Made by a program: the position numbers and the translations under genes
The notes under the pieces: model-generated
The model's input: only the letters and a program-made list of their open reading frames with translations
Database searches by the model: none
Told to the model about the DNA's origin: nothing
Source of the DNA: Diphasiastrum complanatum
Taxonomy: Eukaryota; Streptophyta; Lycopodiopsida; Lycopodiales; Lycopodiaceae
DNA: 60,000 nt
NCBI GenBank assembly: GCA_029204225.1
Contig: CM055099.1
Location: 42,960,597-43,020,596, forward strand
Direction of reading: 5' to 3'
Shown here: positions 23,078-36,017 of the stretch, one piece after another
How positions within the stretch are numbered: position 1 is the first letter of the stretch
Layout: every line of letters starts with the position of its first letter

Positions 23078-23666
23078 TATTGTGTTTCAGGTTATGAAAG
23101 GATCAGCCATCTCTAGCAAGGATTTGGAGGAGTTACCAATGCTAGAGCATGCTAGATTGATTTCTACTCAAAAATCAGTATTTTTGCATGTGTAGATTGA
23201 TTTTTTGTAGGTCAAAACTCAATATAGGCTTATATAATTGATCAATTCCAATTTCACACTTGGTTTATTAGAATTAGCCAATTTTTGGTGCATTAGGAAG
23301 GTCTCATTGGAGGCTACAAGATGATATATCAAGTTTTTAAAAATTGCATGTAGAATTTGAGATATTCAATTTTTTGTGATTTTGTCAAAACCCTAATTTT
23401 GATTGAATCTCTAGTTTGTGAGGTTACTAAACTTCATTTGAGTGTGTTTCAATCTTAGGAAGTGGCAAGAATCATTATATTGAAAATAGATCATAGGTTG
23501 ATCAAGATTTCACTATTCTATGTGTTGATTTTCTAGTTAGAAGTGCTAGAAGAGATTTGAGAGGTTCCATATCTTTGTGATTTCTTCTTGAGTTCATTTG
23601 TTGAAATTCAAGAGAGTGCTTTGTGCATTGGAACAGGTTGAAAGAAGAAGATCAGGTCATTTCAAC

Positions 23667-23786
23667 ATGGCTACAACTGGTGGATTCATGTTCAGGTCAT
23701 TCATGTCGCAGGCTTCTATGCAGGTCTGGGACAGTACTCTGGAGCTGCTGCCAGTCATGCAAAGGTTCATGCCCACTGGTTTTTGA
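23667..23786 (+). pseudogene. gag-minisatellite chimera at unit 2/3 junction
   Basis: 39 codons from MATTGGFMFR, crossing the junction at 23705/23706 exactly as at the first junction. Confidence 0.65.
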
Positions 23787-24110
23787 GAAATCAAAATCTA
23801 ATGAGATTTTGCCTCTCTTTTTTTCCCTTCAAAAACAGATTTTGGGCTTTTTTTTTCTGATTTTTATGGATTTTATGGATTAATGAAGGGATTGGGTGCT
23901 TGGATCTGATCCTCCCACCCCACAATCTCTCCCTATAGTTGGAAAAAACAAAAAAAATCACAAAAAAATGGCAAAACCTAACACTACTCACACTATTCTA
24001 CCTCTAAAATTCGATTTTTTGGTGAAAATGAATGGTGAGAGAGAAGAAAAGAGAGAGGGAAAGAGAGGAAGAGATTAAGAAAACTATGCGGCGAAGCGAG
24101 TGTGTGTCGC

Positions 24111-24128
24111 TCCTCGGCAACGGCGCCA
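24111..24128 (-). other. tRNA-Asp primer-binding site, unit 3
   Basis: The minus strand reads TGGCGCCGTTGCCGAGGA, one mismatch, at a different base from the unit 1 mismatch. Confidence 0.65.
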
Positions 24129-24236
24129 ATTGTTGTGTCGTCGATGTAGCATAGGGGTCCGTCGCTGGGAGCGGCAACCTCGCCTTCACCTGCATAGCAA
24201 GAAGAGAGAGGGAGAGGAGAGAGAGGAGAAAGAGAG

Positions 24237-24603
<367 letters not shown>

Positions 24604-24987
24604 AACCAAGAGAGTTTTATTAGAATGAGAATGGAAGATGGTGCAATACAAAGGAAATGACTCCCTCTTATAGATTTTAGAGGTGAGCCTCCTTTACTCT
24701 CATTGGCCACTTCATTCGGGAAAGGATTCTAATCCAAGCCTTTCAAAGAAACACAACTTAAATCTAATGGTGCTAAGAAAGCACAAGGGCACTCACATGA
24801 TTCATGTGAGTTTTAAGTTGGGCCCTTCTAGAAATAGTTGCAACAGAGAGAATAGTGATGAAAACCTTGCACTCATGGACCATGACTTTAGAACACCAGA
24901 TTATGCTGGGAGAGAAGGGATGTTGACTAGCCCCTTGAGCCATAACATATTTGACCCCCTCCTTGATGGGATAAACCAATCCACTGT

Positions 24988-25529
24988 ATGACTAGTGAGC
25001 CATTGAAAAAGAGGTGGAGTGAACTATCTTTTGACCAACTAATTATATTGTTTGATATTGACCGAATGTCCATGAATGATGGAGGCACAAGCCCATATCA
25101 ACCCATCAACGATGATGATAACTTAAGATCTTCTGACAATATAGTAGACAAGTACCCACCGGATGAGTCCCATGAAACTCCCATCTTCTATTTTGCAGAT
25201 TATTTACATGATATTGAGATGCCTCCTCTAGAATTAGAGGAGCAAGAAACTCTCTGTGAGCACGATAGGTCGATAGAGACACTTGAAGTAATGACAAAGA
25301 AGGACTTGCTAGCGCCATAGATGCATTCTTAAGCTCAAAAGAGCTTGCAAATAATGGTATATTTGTCTATGAGTCCAAATATATTTCAGATTCGCATGGA
25401 ATTTATGGTAATCTTGAAGCCGGGAGTGATGTACTCATGACAAAATTTGTTTTAGAATCCTTTAGAAGCAAACTACTAGTAAATGTGAGAAATCCGCTGA
25501 AAATTAATATTGGATTAGAAAATATCCAA
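24988..25529 (+). pseudogene. Unidentified exon fragment, unit 3, with 18-bp deletion
   Basis: Lacks ATTCCATTGCCGAAGTTT after GAAGCC (about 25421), so NLEAIPLPKFGSD becomes NLEAGSD in frame. The donor CAA|GTAAGT is retained at 25529/25530. A TGA replaces TCA in the following AATTATGAAATG. Confidence 0.4.
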
Positions 25530-26108
25530 GTAAGTTGGTTTCTTTCTTTACATAATATATTTGTTGATTTCTTTTCAAGTGTAAGCATCCGTAGGCAACC
25601 TACTATGTTTGTCTGTAAAGAATTATGAAATGATATTCTTTCATAAGCAAAAAAGTTGTTATACTTGTAGTTCAAAGTTGAAGACCATTATTGCTTGTTC
25701 TTTGTTGCCAAAAATTGTTGTTGTCCGCCCTCCCATGCCATTAATTGCTCTTACATGATCTTTGGGGGTGAAGACTATACCAATCTTTGCCATGACTGTC
25801 AAAGAATGTCATTGCCATTCCTTTGTGGCCATTAACTATAATATTGTGGTCATTCATAATGTATAGATTGTAAAAATTGTCTATGAAACTCAAACAAATC
25901 AAAGTATAAATATATTCCTTGGTATGCTAGTGGAAAATAATCTTTGTCACAAAAAATAAATGGATGCTACATATTTTTTCTTTTGTCACAATCATAGCCA
26001 TCACATTGCTTACAAGATATGTGAATTTCTAAGTGCACAAGAACTTAAAGCCTTTTTTTGACTTAGATTTGAAGGCTTATTTAACATTACATGTAAAGTA
26101 TCCACTCA

Positions 26109-26218
26109 TCTATGTATACTAAAAGAAATTGGGTTTCTGGGCAGCTCATGCTGCCCGGTCGGGCAAGGGGATGGGCACGGGCCGCCCTTATATTTTGAAT
26201 TTGCCGCAGGCGTACTAG
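26109..26218 (+). mobile_element. Candidate mini-Helitron remnant, unit 3
   Basis: Same 110 bp limits and interior as unit 2. Confidence 0.3.
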
Positions 26219-27565
26219 TGTGATACTAATATCATTTCATATAGCTACCATCAAACTTTAATGTGAGGTGAACAAAGTCCAAAGATGCAAAGATGTTTAG
26301 AGTTGTTTACTGTGGCCAAGAAGGAGGTGGAGGCGCATACTCGAGTTATTAATAGCTTAGGGATGCCTAAGGAGCTTTCTCTGAAACCTAGGGCTTTGGC
26401 TTGACCATAATGTAATCGTTGTCAATTACTAGTTGCATAAATACTTCAAAAACAAGTGCATTGTGGCAAGCCACCGGCCCTGCCTTTGCAACATGCAATA
26501 AACTGTACGTTGTTAAAGTTTTTTTTTTATGATTTTGCATCCGAGTTTTGTGTTAGCAAGCATATCAATCATATTGTTGTGCATGCTATTTTTTCAGAGT
26601 TTTGTGTCAGCAAGCAGGTCAATCATACTGTTTTGCATTTGAATTTTGAAACCTCCTGTTTCTTTGATTTTTATATATTCATCCAGAGTTTTGTGCTAGC
26701 AAGCAGATGAATCATACTATTTTCCATATTAATCTTTGATCCTAGTTTTTCATCCTAAATTTTGTGTCAGCAAGCAGAATCTTTCTAGAGGGTTTAGTTT
26801 TTGGTATAAGCTAAAACTTCGATCTTGTCACAACTTGCCATGATCATCGAGAATCCAGTGTCACCAAGCAGAATATACATATAATTTTGCTTATTTTTAT
26901 CATAGGAAATCTTGTGTAAGTCAGCAAGATTTGTTATATTATTCTGCCTATTCCTCGTTCCTTATGTAAGCTTCAGGTTTTTGGATAAAAGTGGCTGGAG
27001 TATGGGCGAAACATGGCACCAACTTCAAGAGAAAAATGATATATTCTGTGTCAGCTGCTGCAGGCAGCTTTTTTGGTGGATGCATGCACGATCACTCGTA
27101 GTTTGATGCTATTGGGCTAAGTAGGGTGGTTGACTGCTGATTCTTTCGAAAGAGTCAAGATCACTTTCCTGCCTTTGCTCTTCTCCCGTTTCTTGTATAC
27201 ATCTCACGGTGATCCCTTGTTCTTCTTGCTTTTGATGTGAGTTAGCGCTTGTGGTCTGCTTTTCGTTTTATTCAGAGTATTTGCCCAAGGATTTGTGTTT
27301 TACATTCGTTTTCTATGCTTTTCTTTTGCCTTTGTCTAATCTATCATGGTCGGTGATGCCAAAGCTATTCATCGTCTTGCAATCAATCTGCTATGGTCAG
27401 CGTGGCCATAGCTATTCATTCTTTTGCTATCTGTCATGATCTGTGCGGCCTAAGCTATTCGCTCTTTTGCGATTTGGTATGCTCAGTGCGTTCAGATCTA
27501 TTTATTATTTCGCTCCAAATTTTGGTAACTGCCAAGCTACTGATCAGACTATCAATTCTAGTTAG

Positions 27566-28099
27566 CTAGATACCCCTCACTCGTCTAATTATCGGAAGCA
27601 TGTAAAAGTTCAAGTATCCATAGTAAAAAAAGCACTGTAACAACCAGAAATATAAGATCTGTATGCACCGAATATGGTAGTTCTGTTCCGATTTGCCAGA
27701 ACTAATTTTTGATGAGAGATCAGAGACCAGAGTTGGTAACGTGGTGCTGAGAATTAGTGCCAAAACAAGTACACTTGAAAGAGACACCCATTCACCCAGA
27801 AACAGCGTGAAAAGTTGGATCTGATAGAAATCCTGGAACCACACCAATGCAGTAAAACAGCCACCACAAATCTCTGAACCACAGCAACGCAGGTAACAAT
27901 CCCAAAATACAGGTATGCAAGACTGGCTCACCGAAACTGTTTTACAAAAACAAAAATCTGGAAAGAGACAGGAAATCTTTGAACTAATAACAAATGACAT
28001 CTTTGAACTAATAACAAATGACAGACCATGAACACGAAGACAGTTCTTCTGACCTGGAAACCGTTGCATGCAGGACACGGAAGACTCCGCAAATAGCAA
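27566..28099 (-). other. Conserved 177-codon frame, unit 3
   Basis: Protein identical to the unit 2 version. Coding status is doubtful. Confidence 0.2.
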
Positions 28100-28591
28100 G
28101 GGACATCAAAATACGAATCCAATCCACGCATGAACCGCCAGAAAATAATAAAACCAGTAACACAAACAAATATTCGGAAATTTAGAAAAAGAAAAAAAAA
28201 ACAAAAAGCAATAGCTTAGAAAAAAGCTTTAAAATCAGACAATTCATTCACAGCACAACCCAAAATATAATTTAAAATATTTAGATATGTTCTTGAATGA
28301 AGTCCCAACACAAGCAGCTCAATCTTGCACATGAACGCTAAGTCGTCCTTGCAAAGCAAGCCAGGGCCAAAAAGGAGGCAATGATATTGATTGCTATTGG
28401 TGTTTACAAATGACGCAACACACCTAATGCATTCAATATTTCAAAACAAACCTTTTCATGATCCTTGAGTCTAAATTTGCTGAATACTCCAAGTTACTCA
28501 ATAATACATGAAAGCAGAAACAATGCTTTCCCATAAGATTTACAGACTCTTTCTTCTTGCTATAGGTAGTAGAAATACTTCATAACTCTCA

Positions 28592-29713
28592 CTAGTGTGA
28601 GAAGAGGTGTTGCAGTGCTTTCTCAGTCTGGAACCCAGTTTTTGCAGAAGAATCATAATCCCAGATCATAACTCCTGGAAACTGAGGATCAATTTTCAAA
28701 AGCTCTTGCACAACACTTACAAATTTTGTTCCATTCAGCCCTTGCCCATACAATTGGGTAGCCATTGTCACTTTGCCAGGAGCATTGAAGTACTTAACAA
28801 TTTTATGATAATCGTCCAGATACTTTTGCACGGTGTACATTTCATCTGCATAGAACTGATAATTTATGTAATCAAATACAGTTCTGTAGGTATTGTGAAG
28901 GTTTTCATATATGTTGGAGATGCTGCCATAGGGGGCCATGGTTGCAATTGTGATTACTTTTCTGTTTCTGAGCTCCTTGAGAACCTCACCGATGCAGAAT
29001 GTGAATCTATAATAGTCATCATGCCGGAAATGCTCATAGTTAATGTCCACGCCATCAATGTGGTATTTTTCCGCTAATGACATAAGCGAGGTCACGGCAT
29101 TGCTGATCCATGTGCTAGTACTTGCTGGATCATACCAGTAAATAAGAGGCATATTGCTATCTGATATGTAGAATGAATCACCTGCCAGACTCATTAGCAC
29201 CCTCACATTTGGATGCTTGGCTTTGAGAAGTGCTATTGATTCTGGGGTGATGCTATCAGCCCAATAGTTGCTGAAGTTGCCATACTGAGATTTGCCATTT
29301 GGAGCTGCATCGATGGCAAAGGCTAGAATCAGGTAAAATCGTGTGTTGTTACTAATGATTGGGGCATGATCGACGGTGACAGAAGCACCGCTTGCACCGA
29401 TATAATCCATAATCACCTTACTTGATCCAGTCACACTGCTCCTCTTTGCCGAGAAGCCACTGCCATCTTTAGAGACATCCAAAAGATTGACACCATCAGA
29501 TGCAATTCTTGAATCAACAGCAAAAGAAAACTTAATTTAGAGCTTTTTGACATTTTTATGCTTTTCATGAACCACGTCAGGAAGAAGATGACAGCCAAGC
29601 ATACACATACCTTTAAGGCTGACAGATAAGGCTGCACAAGCTACAGTCGCTGCATACAAAATCAGCACAAAAATAAAACATGGTAAACTCCTTGTTCTCA
29701 TAATACTCATCAT
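28592..29713 (-). CDS. GH18 chitinase-like secreted protein, copy 3 (two exons)
   Basis: Exon 1 is 29611-29713, exon 2 is 28592-29466, with the same intron limits relative to copy 1. The predicted 325-residue protein is identical to copies 1 and 2. This holds even though parts of unit 3 elsewhere group with unit 4, which suggests homogenisation of the gene segment. The catalytic-motif Asn and Glu are as in copy 1. Confidence 0.82.
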
Positions 29714-29814
29714 GCTTCCTTGTCCTCCCTCCTTTGATCCTTGCAGAAGACTATGGCACAGCAGGAGCAGAACTGATTAAGACAAAAATTATCGCAATTA
29801 GCTCTACAACTATT

Positions 29815-29822
29815 CTTTTATA
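29815..29822 (-). promoter_or_regulatory. TATA box of GH18 copy 3
   Basis: TATAAAAG on the minus strand, 102 bp upstream of the predicted start codon. Confidence 0.6.
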
Positions 29823-31690
29823 GATTGCTGCTCCTGGAAAATTGTAGTCGATTCCAATGTTGCTGAGCTAATCTAAGCAAGCCCAAGAGATCCAGAGGAA
29901 CAATGAGCTCTATAGCTACTAGTATATACTATATACTATAGGATTGTTGCTGCTGGGAATTCATTCACTGTTTGCTAGTGTGAGCAAAGAGCATGGATTC
30001 ATGATTTGGTATAAATTAAGAGAGAATGGAGTGTTGTTGTTTTGATTATGAACAATGCTGTCAGTCAGGATTTTGTTTTGTTTTGAATGCAATCCACCTT
30101 GTCTGTACTATGAGATTCTTCGTCTTCTTTTTTTAAAGCAATCCATTGAATGACTCAAATTTTCAAGACTCATGGATCATTTTAGGAGCCACCATCACTC
30201 TTAGTCTAGTTGAGGTATAAGCTACTCCCAAAACTCAGGCCCACCTACCAATCACTACTCAGGCGGTCCTCTTGCCAAGGCTAGCCAACAACTCCATAAC
30301 ATGAGAGCATATTTTGAACCACCATAGTAGTGCAATGGTGGGAAGATATAGATAGATCTTGGTATCACCCACCCTCTCCAGTAGATGGTTGTTGCACCAT
30401 GATTAACTTCTGCACAATATGTTCACCCCATAATATCATGTGCTCTCTAAAAGGTCTAGAAATTCAATTAGGCCAATTGAGATCATTGACATTTTGCCAC
30501 TTAGTTTTAACTTTGCACAGTTTTCACTTCAAAAAAATCAACCAATTTTAGCTATAAATTCTAGGGGTTTTTTGGTCTAGCCTTTTATTGACTTTATTAA
30601 AATGTTATGAGTTATTTTAAAAGGTTGGCTTTTGAAACTTTTTAATGAGCATTGTGTTCCACCCCTTAAATGAGAGGCTAACCATATTTTATGCATTGCG
30701 ATACCTATGATTTTGAGGCGAGGTCTTTGACGGCACCTCCAACTGGATATGTCTTGTATCTACTATCTACACAAAAGGACGAGTAGTAGATATACTTTTG
30801 AATCTACTCCTCCATGGTATGATACAATAGAGAAACTTTCTTCACCACACAAATATGTACATACAAAAACTAGCGCATGTTTTCTAGATTCTATTCTAGA
30901 TTGCCCATCATGCGCAAGAATTGAATACTCATGAGAAACAAAATCCTTAAGGGCCTCTTTAATATCTTTATGGTTGTGTTTGAGAATGAAATGCATCATG
31001 ATATTTATATATGTTTGCTTGTATGCTTCTCTTAAAGAATGGTTGCCATGCACCATGATATCTTCACCATCACAAAGGTTTATGGATCGTTAGATGAGAA
31101 TGAGGCTCAACATGCACCCTTGGGGTTGCAATGGAACCCTTGATCATTGTGAAAAATGAGACCCTCGATCACAAGGAATTTGAAGTACATACATTTCTTA
31201 CAAGATTTGAAATTATGCTCTTTCTTATTTTGCCTTTTTGAATGAATTATGCTAAGACTTTTACACCCTTCAAAACATTTTTAAAGACAAATTCACAAAG
31301 GGGATTAAAGATCTTTGACTTCTCACATAAACTTTGACCTATTCATTCTCTTTTTTAAATTGAAGGCCATCATGTGACATTGAGTATGTTGATTTGAATT
31401 TGTCTTTTAGCAAAGAATCTCTTTAAGGGCAATGCAACAATGTGAAGAGAGAGAGTCTAAATACAATATGACACCTTCTTGGAGGAGAGGTGTATGGGTC
31501 TAAGACAAGTGTGGACGCGATGGCAAGGAGGGATCCACCATTATCTAGTTGTGGTTTGAATCCATGTGCACATTTACCTGTCTTTACGACAAAGGGTTCC
31601 TTGAAGGGGGGAGCATATTGTGAACCACCACTCTAGTGACAGTGGTGGGCTCCCAAATATCTAAGGGTGGAAAGATTTGATACTATCATA

Positions 31691-32063
31691 TGTGAGAGAT
31701 TTCAACAAGTTTAGTCATATTTTGGTAAATTGTCAATATGAGGCCAAAACTCATTTCAGACTTAGAGATAAACTTTTTGAAGTTATAGTAGTTTAGAATA
31801 CATTCAATAAATACTTTTTGAAAGTGTCGGAAAGTTGGTAGTCGATTTTGAGAGAGATTCAAATTTGAACTTTGGATACATTGAATTTAGACCCAAAAAT
31901 AGTAGGGTTTACATTTTGGAGGGAAAGCCAAGTGGCCAAATAGGGTTTGGACCTACTATGAAAGGATGTAACTCATGGAGAGACACATCTTCTCTCTTCT
32001 CTTTCTCATTTCATCATGGATTGGATCTTGAATGATCTGAAATCTTTCACATGGTATCAGAGC
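31691..32063 (+). mobile_element. Deleted copia LTR (31691-32051) and tRNA-Met primer site (32052-32063), unit 3
   Basis: Same 361-bp form; the sequence near 31845 matches unit 1, not unit 2. Confidence 0.8.
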
Positions 32064-32652
32064 TATTGTGTTTCAGGTTATGAAAGGATCAGCCATCTCT
32101 AGCAAGGATTTGGAGGAGTTACCAATGCTAGAGCATGCTAGATTGATTTCTACTCAAAAATCAGTATTTTTGCATGTGTAGATTGATTTTTTGTAGGTCA
32201 AAACTCAATATAGGCTTATATAATTGATCAATTCCAATTTCACACTTGGTTTATTAGAATTAGCCAATTTTTGGTGCATTAGGAAGGTCTCATTGGAGGC
32301 TACAAGATGATATATCAAGTTTTTAAAAATTGCATGTAGAATTTGAGATATTCAATTTTTTGTGATTTTGTCAAAACCCTAATTTTGATTGAATCTCTAG
32401 TTTGTGAGGTTACTAAACTTCATTTGAGTGTGTTTCAATCTTAGGAAGTGGCAAGAATCATTATATTGAAAATAGATCATAGGTTGATCAAGATTTCACT
32501 ATTCTATGTGTTGATTTTCTAGTTAGAAGTGCTAGAAGAGATTTGAGAGGTTCCATATCTTTGTGATTTCTTCTTGAGTTCATTTGTTGAAATTCAAGAG
32601 AGTGCTTTGTGCATTGGAACAGGTTGAAAGAAGAAGATCAGGTCATTTCAAC

Positions 32653-32772
32653 ATGGCTACAACTGGTGGATTCATGTTCAGGTCATTCATGTCGCAGGCT
32701 TCTATGCAGGTCTGGGACAGTACTCTGGAGCTGCTGCCAGTCATGCAAAGGTTCATGCGCACTGGTTTTTGA
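32653..32772 (+). pseudogene. gag-minisatellite chimera at unit 3/4 junction
   Basis: Same 39-codon chimera; CATGCGCACTGG replaces CATGCCCACTGG, giving Arg for Pro. Confidence 0.65.
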
Positions 32773-33096
32773 GAAATCAAAATCTAATGAGATTTTGCCT
32801 CTCTTTTTTTCCCTTCAAAAACAGATTTTGGGCTTTTTTTTTCTGATTTTTATGGATTTTATGGATTAATGAAGGGATTGGGTGCTTGGATCTGATCCTC
32901 CCACCCCACAATCTCTCCCTATAGTTGGAAAAAACAAAAAAAATCACAAAAAAATGGCAAAACCTAACACTACTCACACTATTCTACCCCTAAAATTCGA
33001 TTTTTTGGTGAAAATGAATGGTGAGAGAGAAGAAAAGAGAGAGGGAAAGAGAGGAAGAGATTAAGAAAACTATGCGGCGAAGCGAGTGTGTGTCGC

Positions 33097-33114
33097 TCCC
33101 CGGCAACGGCGCCA
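33097..33114 (-). other. tRNA-Asp primer-binding site, unit 4
   Basis: A perfect TGGCGCCGTTGCCGGGGA on the minus strand. Confidence 0.7.
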
Positions 33115-33222
33115 ATTGTTGTGTCGTCGATGTAGCATAGGGGTCCGTCGCTGGGAGCGGCAACCTCGCCTTCACCTGCATAGCAAGAAGAGAGAGGGAG
33201 AGGAGAGAGAGGAGAAAGAGAG

Positions 33223-33225
<3 letters not shown>

Positions 33226-33313
<88 letters not shown>

Positions 33314-33378
33314 CCTAGGTTGAGAAAGGCTTCGGGGGCTCGAGCGCCTACCCAAAGCTATTCAATCCCAACGTAGGG

Positions 33379-33477
<99 letters not shown>

Positions 33478-33543
33478 TGGAGATGGAGATGGAGATGGAG
33501 ATGGAGATGGAGATGGAGATGGAGATGGAGATGGAGATGGAGA
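33226..33543. repeat. (GA)n, spacer, (GA)n, (GGAGAT)n, unit 4
   Basis: Shorter GA tracts than in units 2 and 3; spacer about 33311-33378. Confidence 0.95.
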
Positions 33544-33928
33544 AACCAAGAGAGTTTTATTAGAATGAGAATGGAAGATGGTGCAATACAAAGGAAATGA
33601 CTCCCTCTTATAGATTTTAGAGGTGAGCCTCCTTTACTCTCATTGGCCACTTCATTCGAGAAAGGATTCTAATCCAAGCCTTTCAAAGAAACACAACTTA
33701 AATCTAATGGTGGCTAAGAAAGCACAAGGGCACTCACATGATTCATGTGAGTTTTAAGTTGGGCCCTTCTAGAAATAGTTGCAACAGAGAGAATAGTGAT
33801 GAAAACCTTGCACTCATGGACCATGACTTTAGAACACCAGATTATGCTGGGAGAGAAGGGATGTTGACTAGCCCCTTGAGCCATAACATATTTGACCCCC
33901 TCCTTGATGGGATAAACCAATCCACTGT

Positions 33929-34470
33929 ATGACTAGTGAGCCATTGAAAAAGAGGTGGAGTGAACTATCTTTTGACCAACTAATTATATTGTTTGATATT
34001 GACCGAATGTCCATGAATGATGGAGGCACAAGCCCATATCAACCCATCAACGATGATGATAACTTAAGATCTTCTGACAATATAGTAGACAAGTACCCAC
34101 CGGATGAGTCCCATGAAACTCCCATCTTCTATTTTGCAGATTATTTACATGATATTGAGATGCCTCCTCTAGAATTAGAGGAGCAAGAAACTCTCTGTGA
34201 GCACGATAGGTCGATAGAGACACTTGAAGTAATGACAAAGAAGGACTTGCTAGCGCCATAGATGCATTCTTAAGCTCAAAAGAGCTTGCAAATAATGGTA
34301 TATTTGTCTATGAGTCCAAATATATTTCAGATTCGCATGGAATTTATGGTAATCTTGAAGCCGGGAGTGATGTACTCATGACAAAATTTGTTTTAGAATC
34401 CTTTAGAAGCAAACTACTAGTAAATGTGAGAAATCCGCTGAAAATTAATATTGGATTAGAAAATATCCAA
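33929..34470 (+). pseudogene. Unidentified exon fragment, unit 4, with 18-bp deletion
   Basis: Same 18-bp deletion and EVMTKK variant as unit 3; donor at 34470/34471. Upstream, one inserted G near 33713 shifts the preceding ORF. Confidence 0.4.
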
Positions 34471-35049
34471 GTAAGTTGGTTTCTTTCTTTACATAATATA
34501 TTTGTTGATTTCTTTTCAAGTGTAAGCATCCGTAGGCAACCTACTATGTTTGTCTGTAAAGAATTATGAAATGATATTCTTTCATAAGCAAAAAAGTTGT
34601 TATACTTGTAGTTCAAAGTTGAAGACCATTATTGCTTGTTCTTTGTTGCCAAAAATTGTTGTTGTCCGCCCTCCCATGCCATTAATTGCTCTTACATGAT
34701 CTTTGGGGGTGAAGACTATACCAATCTTTGCCATGACTGTCAAAGAATGTCATTGCCATTCCTTTGTGGCCATTAACTATAATATTGTGGTCATTCATAA
34801 TGTATAGATTGTAAAAATTGTCTATGAAACTCAAACAAATCAAAGTATAAATATATTCCTTGGTATGCTAGTGGAAAATAATCTTTGTCACAAAAAATAA
34901 ATGGATGCTACATATTTTTTCTTTTGTCACAATCATAGCCATCACATTGCTTACAAGATATGTGAATTTCTAAGTGCACAAGAACTTAAAGCCTTTTTTT
35001 GACTTAGATTTGAAGGCTTATTTAACATTACATGTAAAGTATCCACTCA

Positions 35050-35159
35050 TCTATGTATACTAAAAGAAATTGGGTTTCTGGGCAGCTCATGCTGCCCGGT
35101 CGGGCAAGGGGATGGGCACGGGCCGCCCTTATATTTTGAATTTGCCGCAGGCGTACTAG
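35050..35159 (+). mobile_element. Candidate mini-Helitron remnant, unit 4
   Basis: Intact 110-bp copy ending 28 bp before the rearranged copia junction. Confidence 0.3.
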
Positions 35160-35186
35160 TGTGATACTAATATCATTTCATATAGC

Positions 35187-35362
35187 TGTGAAAATTGTCA
35201 ACATTTCCTAGCTAGTTTGAGGCCTAAATTGGCTAAAATTGTAAATAGTTTTGGTTCTGGAGTTTCACACGCGTGAACCAGGCCACAATGTTTTTATTTA
35301 CTGTATTTTTTCAGTATGATGAAGATGATATATCAAGTTTTTAAAAGTTTGATGGTAGCTAT
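35187..35362. other. Mosaic junction: inverted LTR end, copied leader tract, inverted unit tract
   Basis: 35187-35324 is the reverse complement of the right part of the adjacent LTR (about 35880-36017) and starts exactly at the TGTGAAAATTG terminus. 35322-35346 matches the copia leader of the unit (14289-14313), with a 3-bp overlap. 35344-35362 is the reverse complement of unit positions 8224-8242. No target-site duplication flanks the copia element. Confidence 0.75.
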
Positions 35363-36017
35363 TGTGAAAAATACAGATCCTAAGTGGATCTAAACTCCAA
35401 GATCATTGGCTTGAATGCTTGCACTCCAAACTACATAAGCTAGGAATTGGCAACACATTCTATGCTACCTAGAATGCAAAGAACTTGATCAAAAAGCATT
35501 TATCACAAATGGAAACTTCCATAAACATCAAGTGCAGCCCAAAATAGCATTATACAGTCCATAATACATCAGCCTACCACTTTTGGAAAGCACCTAAGAT
35601 CATACACAATAGCTTGAAGACAATACACACAATAATGCTCTCAATGGAGGAAGAAACAATGACAATGATCTATTGATCTCAATGAAGCATACAAAAGGTT
35701 TCTCCAACCTGTTCTCCACGACTTCCCTACTATTTATTGATGAGGAAGATGACTCTCTCTCCTCTCTCTAGAAGGTACTTGACCCTAGATATTCCCTATA
35801 TAGGAAAAATAGCTAAAAATGGCTTATATGACCAAAATACATCAAAATGGTCTCATTTTGAAGGGTATGAAGTTTGACACTTCATCATACTGAAAAAATA
35901 CAGTAAATAAAAACATTGTGGCCTGGTTCACACGTGTGAAACTCCAGAACCAAAACTATTTACAATTTTAGCCAATTTAGGCCTCAAACTAGCTAGGAAA
36001 TGTTGACAATTTTCACA
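35363..36017 (-). repeat. Copia A 3' LTR (655 bp)
   Basis: Bounded by TG..CA on either strand. Differs from the other LTR at GTGCAGCCC/GTGTGTCCC, AATAATG/AACAATG, TTATTGATG/TTATGGATG, CTCCAG/CTCTAG and CTAGG/CTAAG. Confidence 0.93.
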
